Origin: Bradyrhizobium aeschynomenes
Lineage (GTDB): Bacteria > Pseudomonadota > Alphaproteobacteria > Rhizobiales > Xanthobacteraceae
Direction of reading: 5' to 3'
Assembly: GCF_013178945.1 (NCBI RefSeq)
Contig: NZ_JABFDM010000007.1
Location: forward strand, 186,001-250,000
Length of the DNA: 64,000 nt
In this document: positions 47,990-56,347 of the stretch, piece after piece
How the letters are laid out: each line of letters starts with the position of its first letter
How positions within the stretch are numbered: position 1 is the stretch's first letter
Notes under the pieces: generated by a model
Databases searched by the model: none
The model's input: only the letters and a program-made list of their open reading frames with translations
What the model was told of the DNA's origin: nothing
Made by a program: the position numbers and the translations under genes

Positions 47990-49030
47990 TCAATCCTTCT
48001 CTTCTTCGACCGCGGGCGCGGCGAGCGAACGCAGCAGCAGGACCGGGATCAGCAGCGTGAAGACGATGACTTCCTTGAAGTTCGAGGCGTAGAACGAGGA
48101 GAACGCCTCGACGATGCCGACGACCAGCGCCGCGACCGCCGTGAGCGGATAGCTGATCAGGCCGCCGATGATCGCGGCGATGAAGCCTTTGAGGCCGATC
48201 AGGAAGCCGGTGTCGTAATAGAGCGTGGTGATCGGAACGATCAGGATGCCGGAGAGCGCGCCGATGGTGGAGGCCAGCAGGAACGCGATCTGGCCGGACA
48301 GCGTGGTGCGGATGCCGACGAGGCGGGCGCCGAGCCGGTTGACGGCGGTGGCGCGCAGCGCCTTGCCGTACAGGGTCAGGCCGAAGAACAGCCAGAGACC
48401 GACGATGAAGGCGATCGTGATGCCGTAGACGGCCATGCCCTGGCCGGTGAAGCGCAGCGAGCCGAGCGTCGCGCTGGCGGTCAAGAGCGTCGGGCCGCGC
48501 TGGCCCTCGGCACCGAAGAACAGCAGGCCGAGGCCTTGCAGCGCGAGGTGCACGCCGACCGAGGCGATCAGCAGCACCAGCACCGAGGTGTGGGCGAGCG
48601 GCTGGAACACGATGCGGTAGAGCGACAGGCCGATGGAGGCGACGATCAGCAGCGACAGCACGAGGCTCACGCCGGCCGGCATGCGCTGGTCGGCGACCCA
48701 CATGGTTGCCAGCAGCACGGCCACCGGAAAGGCGAGGTTGAGGCCGAAGGCGCGCGCGATCCTCGGCACGTGCAGCGTCTTGCGCATCGCATAGAGATCG
48801 AAGGCAAAGGCGACGAGGCCGATCACCACCGCGAGCTTGGCCGTGCCCGGCATGCGGCCGGCGGCGAGCGAGGCATAGGTCAGCGCGCCGTAGGTGACGA
48901 ATTCGCCCTGTGGGATCAGGATGACGCGAGTGACGGCGAATACCAGCACCAGCGCCAGCCCGAGCAGGGCGTAGATCGCGCCGTTGGTAATGCCGTCCTG
49001 CAACAGGAACAGCAAGATCGTTGTGTTCAA
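47990..49030 (-). CDS. livH: ABC transporter permease (LivH type)
   Basis: 346 residues, starting at a TTG (MNTTILLFLLQDGI) with GGGGGAG about 10 bp upstream; the longer frame to 49138 lacks support. About eight hydrophobic helices are seen and the typical ITNGAIYALLGLALVLVFAV at the start. TAVNRLGARLVGIRTTLSGQ is the loop that contacts the ATPase. First gene of a three-gene leftward operon, divergent from the MarR gene. Confidence 0.9.
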   Translation of the reverse strand: MNTTILLFLLQDGITNGAIYALLGLALVLVFAVTRVILIPQGEFVTYGALTYASLAAGRMPGTAKLAVVIGLVAFAFDLYAMRKTLHVPRIARAFGLNLAFPVAVLLATMWVADQRMPAGVSLVLSLLIVASIGLSLYRIVFQPLAHTSVLVLLIASVGVHLALQGLGLLFFGAEGQRGPTLLTASATLGSLRFTGQGMAVYGITIAFIVGLWLFFGLTLYGKALRATAVNRLGARLVGIRTTLSGQIAFLLASTIGALSGILIVPITTLYYDTGFLIGLKGFIAAIIGGLISYPLTAVAALVVGIVEAFSSFYASNFKEVIVFTLLIPVLLLRSLAAPAVEEEKD

Positions 49031-49130
49031 GACAGGACGCTCCCCCTCTGTGATGACCGGGTGCGGACGGCGCCGTGCGCCAGCCGCTGGTCGGGGCAGT
49101 TGAATTCGGCTGCCCGTGTTTGATATAGTG

Positions 49131-49153
49131 GATAACAATTATCGATTATAATC
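49131..49153. promoter_or_regulatory. Twin AT-rich palindromes, likely MarR operator
   Basis: GATAA-CAA-TTATC (49131-49143) is followed directly by the perfect 10-mer GATTATAATC (49144-49153). They lie between the divergent livH and MarR genes, 59-81 bp before the MarR start and 101-123 bp before livH. This is where a MarR repressor would act on both genes. The palindromes are seen; binding is inferred. Confidence 0.65.
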
Positions 49154-49211
49154 TCAAGACCGCTGTTCCGGCTGCGGCATTCGAGACCAGGGATGGAAGC
49201 AAATGCGATGA

Positions 49212-49733
49212 ATGTGGCGGACCGTGATGGCCGATAGCGCCAAACCCGTCAGCAGGAGGGAAGGCCGCAAGGAAGCTGCCGTAGCGGCCGACGAGACGCA
49301 AGCGGTCCAGCTCGGTGAGCTGTCGGATCTGCTCGGCTATGTGCTGAAACGGGCGCAGCTGAAAGTCTTCGAGGACTTCCTGCACTGCGTCGCTCCGCTG
49401 CAGCTGACGCCCGCCCAGTTCTCCGTGCTGCTGCTGCTCGACGCCAATCCCGGGCGCAACCAGACCGAGATCGCCAATACGCTCGGCATCCTCCGGCCGA
49501 ACTTCGTATCCCTGCTCGACAGCCTGGAGAGCCGCGACCTCTGCACCCGCGTCCGCTCGGCCAATGACCGACGCTCCCACATCCTGATGCTGACCGAGAA
49601 GGGCCATGCCGTGCTGGCCCGCGCCAAGAAGCTGGTGGTCTCGAAGCACGAGGCGCGGCTGAACGAGCTGCTCGGCCCTGATGGCCGCGAGGCGCTGCTG
49701 GCGATGCTGACCAAGATCGCGGAGGAGTTCTGA
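49212..49733 (+). CDS. couR: MarR family regulator, CouR-like by context
   Basis: 173 residues from ATG 49212, or 168 from ATG 49227. The MarR winged helix is in residues 60-135 (LTPAQFSVLLLLDANPGRNQ, TEIANTLGILRPNFVSLLDS, RSANDRRSHILMLTEKG). In R. palustris the MarR protein CouR represses the p-coumarate genes until it binds p-coumaroyl-CoA; gene family and locus layout are the same here. The symbol is provisional and rests on context, not on a sequence comparison I could run. Confidence 0.7.
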   Translation: MWRTVMADSAKPVSRREGRKEAAVAADETQAVQLGELSDLLGYVLKRAQLKVFEDFLHCVAPLQLTPAQFSVLLLLDANPGRNQTEIANTLGILRPNFVSLLDSLESRDLCTRVRSANDRRSHILMLTEKGHAVLARAKKLVVSKHEARLNELLGPDGREALLAMLTKIAEEF

Positions 49734-49747
49734 AGGCGCGGGCGCCC

Positions 49748-51028
49748 TCAGTCGACCAGGATCACCCTGACGTCGTTGACGTTGGTCAGCGTCGGTCCGG
49801 TCTGCAGCAGGCCGCCGGTGGCTGCGAAGAACGCAGTGGCGTCGTTGTTGGCGAGAAAGGCCTGCGGATCCAGCTTCAGCGTCCGCATCGCCGCGATGAC
49901 CTCGGCATCGACCAGCGCGCCGGCCGGATCGGAGGCGCTGCCACCGCCGCCATCGGCGCCATCGGTGTCGCCGGCCAGCGCCGCCACGCCGTCCATGTCC
50001 TTGAGCAGGTCGGCGAGCGCCAGGGCATATTCCTGGTTCGGCCCGCCGCGCCCCTGGCCGCGGACGGTGACGGTGAGCTCGCCGCCGGAGATGATCGCCA
50101 TGCGGCGGCTGAGCGCGCGGGCCTCGCGCGCCAGCTTGGCGTGATCGGCGGCGACCTCGCGGGCCTCACCCTCGAGGTCGGCGCCGAGGTCCAGCACGTC
50201 GTAGCCCGCCGCCTTGACGCTGGCCACGGCCGCTTCCAGCGAGCTGGCGGGCCGTGCGATCAGCTCGAAAGAAGCGCGGGCAAAGGCGGGATCGCCGGGC
50301 TTGCAGCTCTCATTGGCGGCATCCTCGAGCGCCCGGGCGACCGCCGGGTCGACCTCGAGTTTGTATTTGGCGACGATCGCGCGGGCGTCGGCCAGCGTGG
50401 TCGGATCCGGCACGGTGGGGCCGGAAGCGATGGCCGATGGATCGTCGTGCGGCACGTCGGATATCGCGAGCGTCACGATCTCGGCCTTGTGCCCGGCGCG
50501 GGCGAGCCGACCGCCCTTGATGCGCGACAGATGCTTGCGAACCACGTTCATCTCGCCGATTGGCGCGCCCGAGCGCAGCAGCGCGCGGGTCAGCTGCTGC
50601 TTCTGCGCAAAGCTCACGCCATTGGCAGGTGCCACCCAGTTCGCCGAGCCGCCGCCGGAGATCAGCACCAGCATCAGATCGTCGGCCTCGGCAGTCGCGG
50701 CTAGTTGCAGCGTATCGTCCGCCGCCTTGAGACCCGCCTCGTCCGGCATCGGGTGGCCGGCTTCAATGACCTTCACCCGGCGGCTGGGCACGCCATGGCC
50801 ATGGCGGGTGGTTGCAATGCCGGTCAGTTTCGCGGGATCAAACCCGAGCGTGTCCAGATAATGCCGCTCGGCCGCGACCGCCATCGCCGCCGCTCCCTTG
50901 CCCGCAGCAAGACAAATGATGCGCCCCTTGGGAGCCGCCGGCAGGAAGCCCGGCAGCACAACGTCGGGATGCGCCGCGGCGACCGCGGCGTCGAAGATCG
51001 CACGCAACAGCGGACGGCGGCTGGTCAT
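49748..51028 (-). CDS. Glycerate 2-kinase, MOFRL family (GlxK/TtuD)
   Basis: 426 residues. N-terminal domain: CLAAGKGAAAMAVAAERHY (about residue 40), VIEAGHPMPDEAGLKAADDT and VLISGGGSANWVAPANG. The C-terminal MOFRL domain has GQGRGGPNQEYALALAD and LAGDTDGADGGGGSASDPAG. The family phosphorylates glycerate with ATP; older annotations call it hydroxypyruvate reductase. It ends a leftward pair with a solute-binding protein gene 28 bp upstream, though no other glycerate or tartronate gene is near. Confidence 0.9.
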   Translation of the reverse strand: MTSRRPLLRAIFDAAVAAAHPDVVLPGFLPAAPKGRIICLAAGKGAAAMAVAAERHYLDTLGFDPAKLTGIATTRHGHGVPSRRVKVIEAGHPMPDEAGLKAADDTLQLAATAEADDLMLVLISGGGSANWVAPANGVSFAQKQQLTRALLRSGAPIGEMNVVRKHLSRIKGGRLARAGHKAEIVTLAISDVPHDDPSAIASGPTVPDPTTLADARAIVAKYKLEVDPAVARALEDAANESCKPGDPAFARASFELIARPASSLEAAVASVKAAGYDVLDLGADLEGEAREVAADHAKLAREARALSRRMAIISGGELTVTVRGQGRGGPNQEYALALADLLKDMDGVAALAGDTDGADGGGGSASDPAGALVDAEVIAAMRTLKLDPQAFLANNDATAFFAATGGLLQTGPTLTNVNDVRVILVD

Positions 51029-51056
51029 GCGGCGCCGCCCGCGTGCCGCACAGACC

Positions 51057-52280
51057 CTATTTCAGCTCGCCGCTCATCACCTCGCCGAACAGCTGCCAGC
51101 GCTCGCCCTTGAACTGCATCAGCTGCAGCTGCTCGATCGGCTGAAAATCGTCGGGACCTGTGGTCAGCGTGACGCCGGGCAGCAGCCCGCCCTGCGCAAA
51201 CTGCTTCAGGCTTGCCGCCTGCTTCATGACATTGGCGCGGGTCAGTTCGTCGCCGCATCGCTTCAGCACCTCGACCATCGTGGTGGCGATGTTGTAGCCG
51301 GTCAGCGCCGACGAATCCACGGGGTTGATTTCCGGCAGATATTTGGCGAGCAACTCGCGGAACGCGCCGAGGCCTGGGTCATTGGCCCATTGCGGATCGG
51401 AGGCATCCTTGGCGTAGGCGGCGGAAATCACGCCCTGCGAATTCTCGACGCCGGCCGGGCGCATCACGGCCGCCGTCGAGGCGCTGACGTTGGAGATGAT
51501 CGTGAGCGGCTTCCAGCTCATCTCGCCGAGCTTCTTGATCGCCTGGGCGCCGGACTTCGGCGTCGTGAACAACACGACGATGTCGGGGTTCGCCGACTTC
51601 ATCTTGACGATGTGCGACTCCACCGTCGGCTCGGCGATCTCGTAGCTCTCCTCCAGCACCAGGCGGGAGGAATCGCCGAGGCCGTCCTTGAGGCCCTTGA
51701 GATAGTCCTTCCCCATGTCGTCGTTCTGGTAGAGCACCGCAATCTTGCCGGTCGGCTGCTGCGCGGTGAGATATTTGGCGTAGATCCTCGCCTCCGACTG
51801 GTAGCTCGGCAGCCAGCCCATGGTCCACGGATTGGTCTTGGGCTCGTTCCATTTGGTCGCGCCCGTCGCGACGAACAGTTGCGGCACCTTCTTGGCGTTG
51901 AGATATTTCTGGATCGCCGTATTGGGCGCGGTGCCGAGCACGCCGAACAGGAACAGCACCTCGTCGCTCTCGACCAGCTTGCGCGCCTGCTCGACCGTCT
52001 TGGGCGGCGAGTAGGCGTCGTCATAGGAGATGAAGTTGATCTTGCGGCCGTTGATGCCGCCCTCGTCATTGACCTTCTTGAACACGGCCGTCATCGCCTT
52101 GCCGACCGAGCCATAGGCCGAGGCCGGGCCGCTATAGGGCACGATGTTGCCGATCTTGATCTCGGTGTCGCTGGCGCCGGTGTCGTATTTCTTGTCGGCA
52201 TAGGCGCTGCCGGTAGCGGCGCCGGCCAGTGCGAGGCCGAGCAGGCCGGACACGGTGCGGCGGGTGAGGATGGTGGTCAT
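51057..52280 (-). CDS. Branched-chain amino acid-type solute-binding protein, paralogue 1
   Basis: 407 residues from MTTILTRRTVSGLLGLALAG, a signal peptide with a twin-arginine-like RR. The mature part opens KKYDTGASDTEIKIGNIVPY and then SGPASAYGSVGKAM, as in the two paralogues upstream. It is a type I periplasmic binding protein. It has no permease genes of its own and may share the Liv system at 55329-58747. This copy is the most divergent of the three (FLFGVLGTAPNTAIQKYL). Confidence 0.9.
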   Translation of the reverse strand: MTTILTRRTVSGLLGLALAGAATGSAYADKKYDTGASDTEIKIGNIVPYSGPASAYGSVGKAMTAVFKKVNDEGGINGRKINFISYDDAYSPPKTVEQARKLVESDEVLFLFGVLGTAPNTAIQKYLNAKKVPQLFVATGATKWNEPKTNPWTMGWLPSYQSEARIYAKYLTAQQPTGKIAVLYQNDDMGKDYLKGLKDGLGDSSRLVLEESYEIAEPTVESHIVKMKSANPDIVVLFTTPKSGAQAIKKLGEMSWKPLTIISNVSASTAAVMRPAGVENSQGVISAAYAKDASDPQWANDPGLGAFRELLAKYLPEINPVDSSALTGYNIATTMVEVLKRCGDELTRANVMKQAASLKQFAQGGLLPGVTLTTGPDDFQPIEQLQLMQFKGERWQLFGEVMSGELK

Positions 52281-52479
52281 CGCAATGGGGTTCCTTCTCG
52301 GCCTTGGAGATTGGCCTTGTTGTTGGATCCGCCCGTGAGACGGGCGACTCGTTTCACTCCAGACGAGTCCCAATAGCGCAGCAGCACGCGACACGTAACT
52401 GCAGCGAATGCATGACCGCCGTCCTTTGAGCTCCTAGCTTAAGAAATGCTTGGCAAAGACGATCGAGCTGTGCGGAGGC

Positions 52480-52510
52480 GATCTCCTGCGGCGTGACGCC
52501 GCAGGAGATC
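52480..52510 (-). terminator. Strong hairpin after solute-binding protein gene 2
   Basis: GATCTCCTGCGGCG and CGCCGCAGGAGATC form a perfect 14-bp stem with a 3-nt loop. It begins 22 bp past the stop codon of the leftward gene. There is no T-run after it on the minus strand, so it may act with Rho or as a 3' stabiliser. Confidence 0.6.
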
Positions 52511-52531
52511 CGGTTCGAATTCGTCGGACCG

Positions 52532-53755
52532 TCAGCCGCCGACGTCGGCCGAGATCACGTCGCCGAACAGCTCCCACTTCTCGCCCTTGAATCGCATCAG
52601 CTGCAGTTGGCTGACGGGCGCAAAATCGGTCGCCGAGGTATTGATCGTAATTCCCGGCAGCAGCATCTCGGTGCGGAAGTTGCGCAAGGATGCTGCCTGC
52701 TTCATCACGTTGGCGCGGGTCAGATCGTCACCGCACTGCTTGAGGACCTGTACGAGGGTCTGCGCGACGGCGTAGCCGACGACGGTGCCGCCGTCGAGCT
52801 TGTCACCCTCCGGGAACTCCTTGGCCATGAAGTCGAGGAACTGCTTCATCCCGGGATCGTCCTTCCACTGGGGATCGGAGACGTCCTTCAGATAGGCGGC
52901 CGAGATGATGTCCTGCGAGTTCTCGAAGCCTGCCGGCTTCAGCACGCTGCCGACCGAGGCGGACACGTTGTTGAGCAGGTGCAGTGCCTTCCAATCGATC
53001 TCCTTGATCTTCTTGATCGCCTGCGCCGCAAACTTGGGCGTGGTGATGTTCATGAAGACGTCGGCGCCGGTGGACTTGAGCTTGACGATGTGGCTGTCGA
53101 TCGAGGGCTCGGCCGTCTCGTAGCTCTCCTCCATGACGATCATCGACGCGGCCTTGGCGCCAAGCCCGTCCTTCAGCCCTTTCAGATAGTCCTTGCCGTA
53201 ATCGTCATTCTGATACAGCACCGCGATCTTGGCGTCCGGCTTCTCCTTCAGCAGGTATTTGGCGTAGATCCGCGATTCACTCTGGTAGTTCGGCTGCCAG
53301 CCCATGGTCCACGGGAAGTCCTTTGGGTCGTTCCACTTGGTGGCGCCGGTGGCGACGAACAGCTGCGGGACCTTCTTCGAGTTCATGTACTTTTGGATCG
53401 CCGAGTTCGGCGGCGTGCCCAGCGAGTTGAAGATGAACAGCACCTCATCGCTCTCGACGAGCTTGCGCGCCTGTTCGACCGTCTTCGGCGGCGAGTAGGC
53501 GTCGTCATAGGAGATGAAGTTGATCTTGCGGCCGTTGACGCCGCCTTCGGCGTTGATCTTCTTGAAGTAGGCCGCCTCCGTCTTGCCGATGATGCCGTAG
53601 GCCGAGGCCGGCCCGCTATAAGGCATGATGTTGCCGATCTTGATCTCGGTATCGGAGGCGCCGGTGTCGTACTTCTTGTCGGCTGCGATTGCGCCGCTCG
53701 AAGCGAGGACGATGGCGGCCGCAGAGGCGAGGGCGGCTCTTCGCGTGATCATCAT
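52532..53755 (-). CDS. Branched-chain amino acid-type solute-binding protein, paralogue 2
   Basis: 407 residues from MMITRRAALASAAAIVLASS (signal peptide, cut near IAA-DKK), with GGGAGAG 9 bp upstream. The mature start DKKYDTGASDTEIKIGNIMP is nearly the same as in the neighbours, and KKVPQLFVATGATKWNDPKD and SYETAEPSIDSHIVKLKSTG are shared with the next copy. Exported binding protein for an amino acid or organic acid. Confidence 0.92.
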   Translation of the reverse strand: MMITRRAALASAAAIVLASSGAIAADKKYDTGASDTEIKIGNIMPYSGPASAYGIIGKTEAAYFKKINAEGGVNGRKINFISYDDAYSPPKTVEQARKLVESDEVLFIFNSLGTPPNSAIQKYMNSKKVPQLFVATGATKWNDPKDFPWTMGWQPNYQSESRIYAKYLLKEKPDAKIAVLYQNDDYGKDYLKGLKDGLGAKAASMIVMEESYETAEPSIDSHIVKLKSTGADVFMNITTPKFAAQAIKKIKEIDWKALHLLNNVSASVGSVLKPAGFENSQDIISAAYLKDVSDPQWKDDPGMKQFLDFMAKEFPEGDKLDGGTVVGYAVAQTLVQVLKQCGDDLTRANVMKQAASLRNFRTEMLLPGITINTSATDFAPVSQLQLMRFKGEKWELFGDVISADVGG

Positions 53756-54094
53756 GGTGCGTTCTCTCCCGTGTCCTTGTTGATGGCGTGCTGCGGCTTC
53801 CTTGTTGGAAGCTCTCATTGTGCCGGGAACTATAGCAGAGCTGGTGCGGCGTGGTTGCGACATCACGGCACGGTCCGTGTTTTCGCGGTACGCTTCGGGG
53901 CCTTATGCATGTGCACATGCGAGAGAGTGGCGCAATCTCAGCGGGTGCGTGCTTTGCAAGAACATCTTGAGATAAGCAAGGCGGTGCTGGCTCCCCGCTC
54001 GCGGCCATGACGCGCAGCCAATGAAAAGGCCCTCCGTGCCGATGGCACGGAGGGCCAGTCGAAGATCGGCACCGCTTTCTGCGGCGATGCGCGA
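53756..54094. other. 339-bp spacer between two solute-binding protein genes
   Basis: Apart from the terminator at 54024-54056, which belongs to the upstream gene, I see no gene or repeat. The promoter for paralogue 2 must lie in the left part, about 53760-53950. Confidence 0.5.
54024..54056 (-). terminator. Rho-independent terminator of the livGFHM-binding-protein operon
   Basis: On the minus strand a perfect 13-bp stem, GGCCCTCCGTGCC with GGCACGGAGGGCC and a 3-nt loop, is followed directly by TTTT. It lies 39 bp after the stop codon of the binding-protein gene at 54095, the last gene of the leftward IclR-Liv operon. Confidence 0.88.
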
Positions 54095-55318
54095 TTACTC
54101 GATGGCGCCGCTGATCGCCTCGCCGAACAGCTCCCACTTCTCGCCCTTGAAGCGCTGCATCTGGAGCTGCTCAATGGGCGCGAAGTCGGTGGCCGAGGTG
54201 TTGATCTTGACGCCTGGCAGCAACGTATCGGGCGTGAAGTCCTTCAGGCTCGCGGCCTGCTTCATCACATTGGCGCGGGTCAGGTCGTCACCGCACATCT
54301 GCAGCACCTTCACCAAGGTCTGCGCCGCGCCATAGCCGTACACGGTCGAGCTGTCGAGCTTGTTGGCGTCGGGATAGTACTGCGCGAGGAATTCGGTGAA
54401 CTTCTTCATGCCGGGATCGTTCGCCCACTGCGCGTCAGCAGCGTCCTTGGCGTAGGCGGCGGACAGGATTCCCTGCGAGTTCTCGAATCCGGCCGGCTTG
54501 ATGACGCTGCCGACCGAGGCCGAGACGTTGACGACAATGTGCAGCGGGTGCCAGTCGATCTCGGCGAGCTTCTTGATCGCCTGCGCCGCAAACTTCGGCG
54601 TCGTGACGCTGAAGAAGGTGTCGGCGCCGGAGGCCTTCAGCTTGACGATGTGGCCGTCGATCGAGGGCTCGGAGGTCTCATAGCTCTCCTCCAGCACGAT
54701 CATCGACGCGGCCTTGTCGCCGAGGCCGTCCTTCAGCCCCTTGAGATAGTCCTTGCCGAAATCGTCGTTCTGGAACAGCACGCCGATCTTGGCGCCCGGC
54801 TTGTCCTTGAGGAGGTACTTCGCATAGATGCGGCCCTCGCTCTGGTAACTCGGCTGCCAGCCCATGGTCCACGGGAAGTTCTTCGGGTCGTTCCACTTGG
54901 TGGCGCCGGTGGCGACGAACAGCTGCGGAATCTTCTTGCCGTTCAGATATTTCTGAATCGCCGAGTTCGAGGGCGTGCCGAGCGGGTTGAAGACGAACAA
55001 CACCTCGTCGCTCTCGACCAGCTTGCGCACCTGCTCGACGGCCTTGGGCGGCGAGTAGGCATCGTCATAGCTCACGAAGGTGATCTTGCGGCCGTTGATG
55101 CCGCCCTCGGCGTTGATCTTCTTGAAGTAGGCTTCCTCGGTCTTGCCGATCACGCCGTAAGCGGACGCAGGGCCGCTATAGGGCATGATGTTGCCGATCT
55201 TGATCTCCGTGTCCGATGCGCCGGTGTCGTATTTCTTCTGGGCCAGAGCTCCGCCCGAGGTGAGGGCGATGACCGCCGTGGCGAGCGCGGCGATTCGTAG
55301 TTGTTGAACGACCTGCAA
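54095..55318 (-). CDS. Branched-chain amino acid-type solute-binding protein, paralogue 3
   Basis: 407 residues from a TTG start (MQVVQQLRIAALATAVIALT) with a perfect AAGGAGG site 6 bp before it. Signal peptide to about residue 26. Mature start KKYDTGASDTEIKIGNIMPY. It follows the LivM gene by 10 bp and ends at a strong terminator, so it is the dedicated binding protein of this Liv operon. The two further paralogues downstream could dock to the same permease and widen its range. Confidence 0.93.
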   Translation of the reverse strand: MQVVQQLRIAALATAVIALTSGGALAQKKYDTGASDTEIKIGNIMPYSGPASAYGVIGKTEEAYFKKINAEGGINGRKITFVSYDDAYSPPKAVEQVRKLVESDEVLFVFNPLGTPSNSAIQKYLNGKKIPQLFVATGATKWNDPKNFPWTMGWQPSYQSEGRIYAKYLLKDKPGAKIGVLFQNDDFGKDYLKGLKDGLGDKAASMIVLEESYETSEPSIDGHIVKLKASGADTFFSVTTPKFAAQAIKKLAEIDWHPLHIVVNVSASVGSVIKPAGFENSQGILSAAYAKDAADAQWANDPGMKKFTEFLAQYYPDANKLDSSTVYGYGAAQTLVKVLQMCGDDLTRANVMKQAASLKDFTPDTLLPGVKINTSATDFAPIEQLQMQRFKGEKWELFGEAISGAIE

Positions 55319-55328
55319 GATTTCCTCC

Positions 55329-56345
55329 TTAGTTCTTTCTGAGTTTGCCGAGCAGCTGCTGGGCCACCATCGCCACCTGCCGCGAACCGTGCGGCACGAG
55401 GAAGATGACGAGGAACAGCAGCACGCCGAACACCGCGCCGGACAGGCCCTTGGAGATCCCTTCGGCGATGTTGGGAACGAAGATGATGAAGGCGGAGCCG
55501 ACGAACGAGCCGGGCAGCCAGCCGACGCCGCCGACCACCATCCCGAGGAACAGCGAGATCGCCAGCGTGATCGTATAGCTGTCCGGCGCCACGAACTGCA
55601 CCGCGATCGCGCCCAGCCCGCCGGCGACGCCGGTGATGCCGGCGCTGACGCCGAACGCCAGCGTCTTGTAGGTGGCGACGTCGATGCCCATGGCGGAGGC
55701 TGCGATCTCGTTGTCGCGGATCGCCATGAAGGCCCGGCCGGAGCGCGAGCGCAACAGGTTCACCGAGAACACGTAGATCGCGATCGTGATCGCCAGCGTG
55801 AAGTAGTACAGCCACATGTCCTGCGACATCGGCAGGCCGAACGGCGCGTCCGGCTTGGTGACGACCAGGCCCTGCACGCCGCCGGTCCAGTGCTCGAAGA
55901 AGCCGAGCTTGAGGATCTGCGGCATGGCGGTGGCGAGCGCAAAGGTGGCGAGTGCCAGATACACGCCCGACAGCCGCAGCGCCGGCTGGCCGAACAGGAA
56001 GCCGGCGCCGAAGCAGATGACGCCCGCGACCGGCAGGGTCAGCGCGTAGTTGACGTTGTACTGCTCCATCAGGATCGCCGACGTATAGGCGCCGATGGCG
56101 TAGAACGCGCTGTTGCCGAGCGAGAACTGGCCGGATCCTCCGGTCAGGATGTTGAGCGCCAGTACGGCAAGCCCGTAGATCAGCAGCATCGTCATCTGGA
56201 AGATGATGAAGTTCTTGACGAACAGCGGCACGACCAGCAGCAGCAGCACGATCACAAAGGCCGTTCCGGCACTCAGTGTCATGGCCCGCTTCGGCACGGC
56301 CTGGACCGCAGGCGTCTGGGACGCGATTTCCTCGACTGCGCTCAT
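55329..56345 (-). CDS. livM: ABC transporter permease (LivM type)
   Basis: 338 residues from MSAVEEIASQTPAVQAVPKR. After a 25-residue hydrophilic N-terminus come about nine hydrophobic segments. Family motifs include LTGGSGQFSLGNSAFYAIGA (about 68-87) and GRAFMAIRDNEIAASAMGID (about residues 203-222), the ATPase-contact loop. It starts 2 bp after the LivH stop. Confidence 0.93.
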   Translation of the reverse strand: MSAVEEIASQTPAVQAVPKRAMTLSAGTAFVIVLLLLVVPLFVKNFIIFQMTMLLIYGLAVLALNILTGGSGQFSLGNSAFYAIGAYTSAILMEQYNVNYALTLPVAGVICFGAGFLFGQPALRLSGVYLALATFALATAMPQILKLGFFEHWTGGVQGLVVTKPDAPFGLPMSQDMWLYYFTLAITIAIYVFSVNLLRSRSGRAFMAIRDNEIAASAMGIDVATYKTLAFGVSAGITGVAGGLGAIAVQFVAPDSYTITLAISLFLGMVVGGVGWLPGSFVGSAFIIFVPNIAEGISKGLSGAVFGVLLFLVIFLVPHGSRQVAMVAQQLLGKLRKN

Positions 56346-56347
56346 GA

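Noticed and set aside
46352..49123. A 923-codon open frame on the plus strand opposite the liv genes
   Set aside because: It is the mirror of real transporter genes in a GC-rich genome; the translation is rich in Arg, Gln, Gly and Asp with no domain, and it has no ribosome site.
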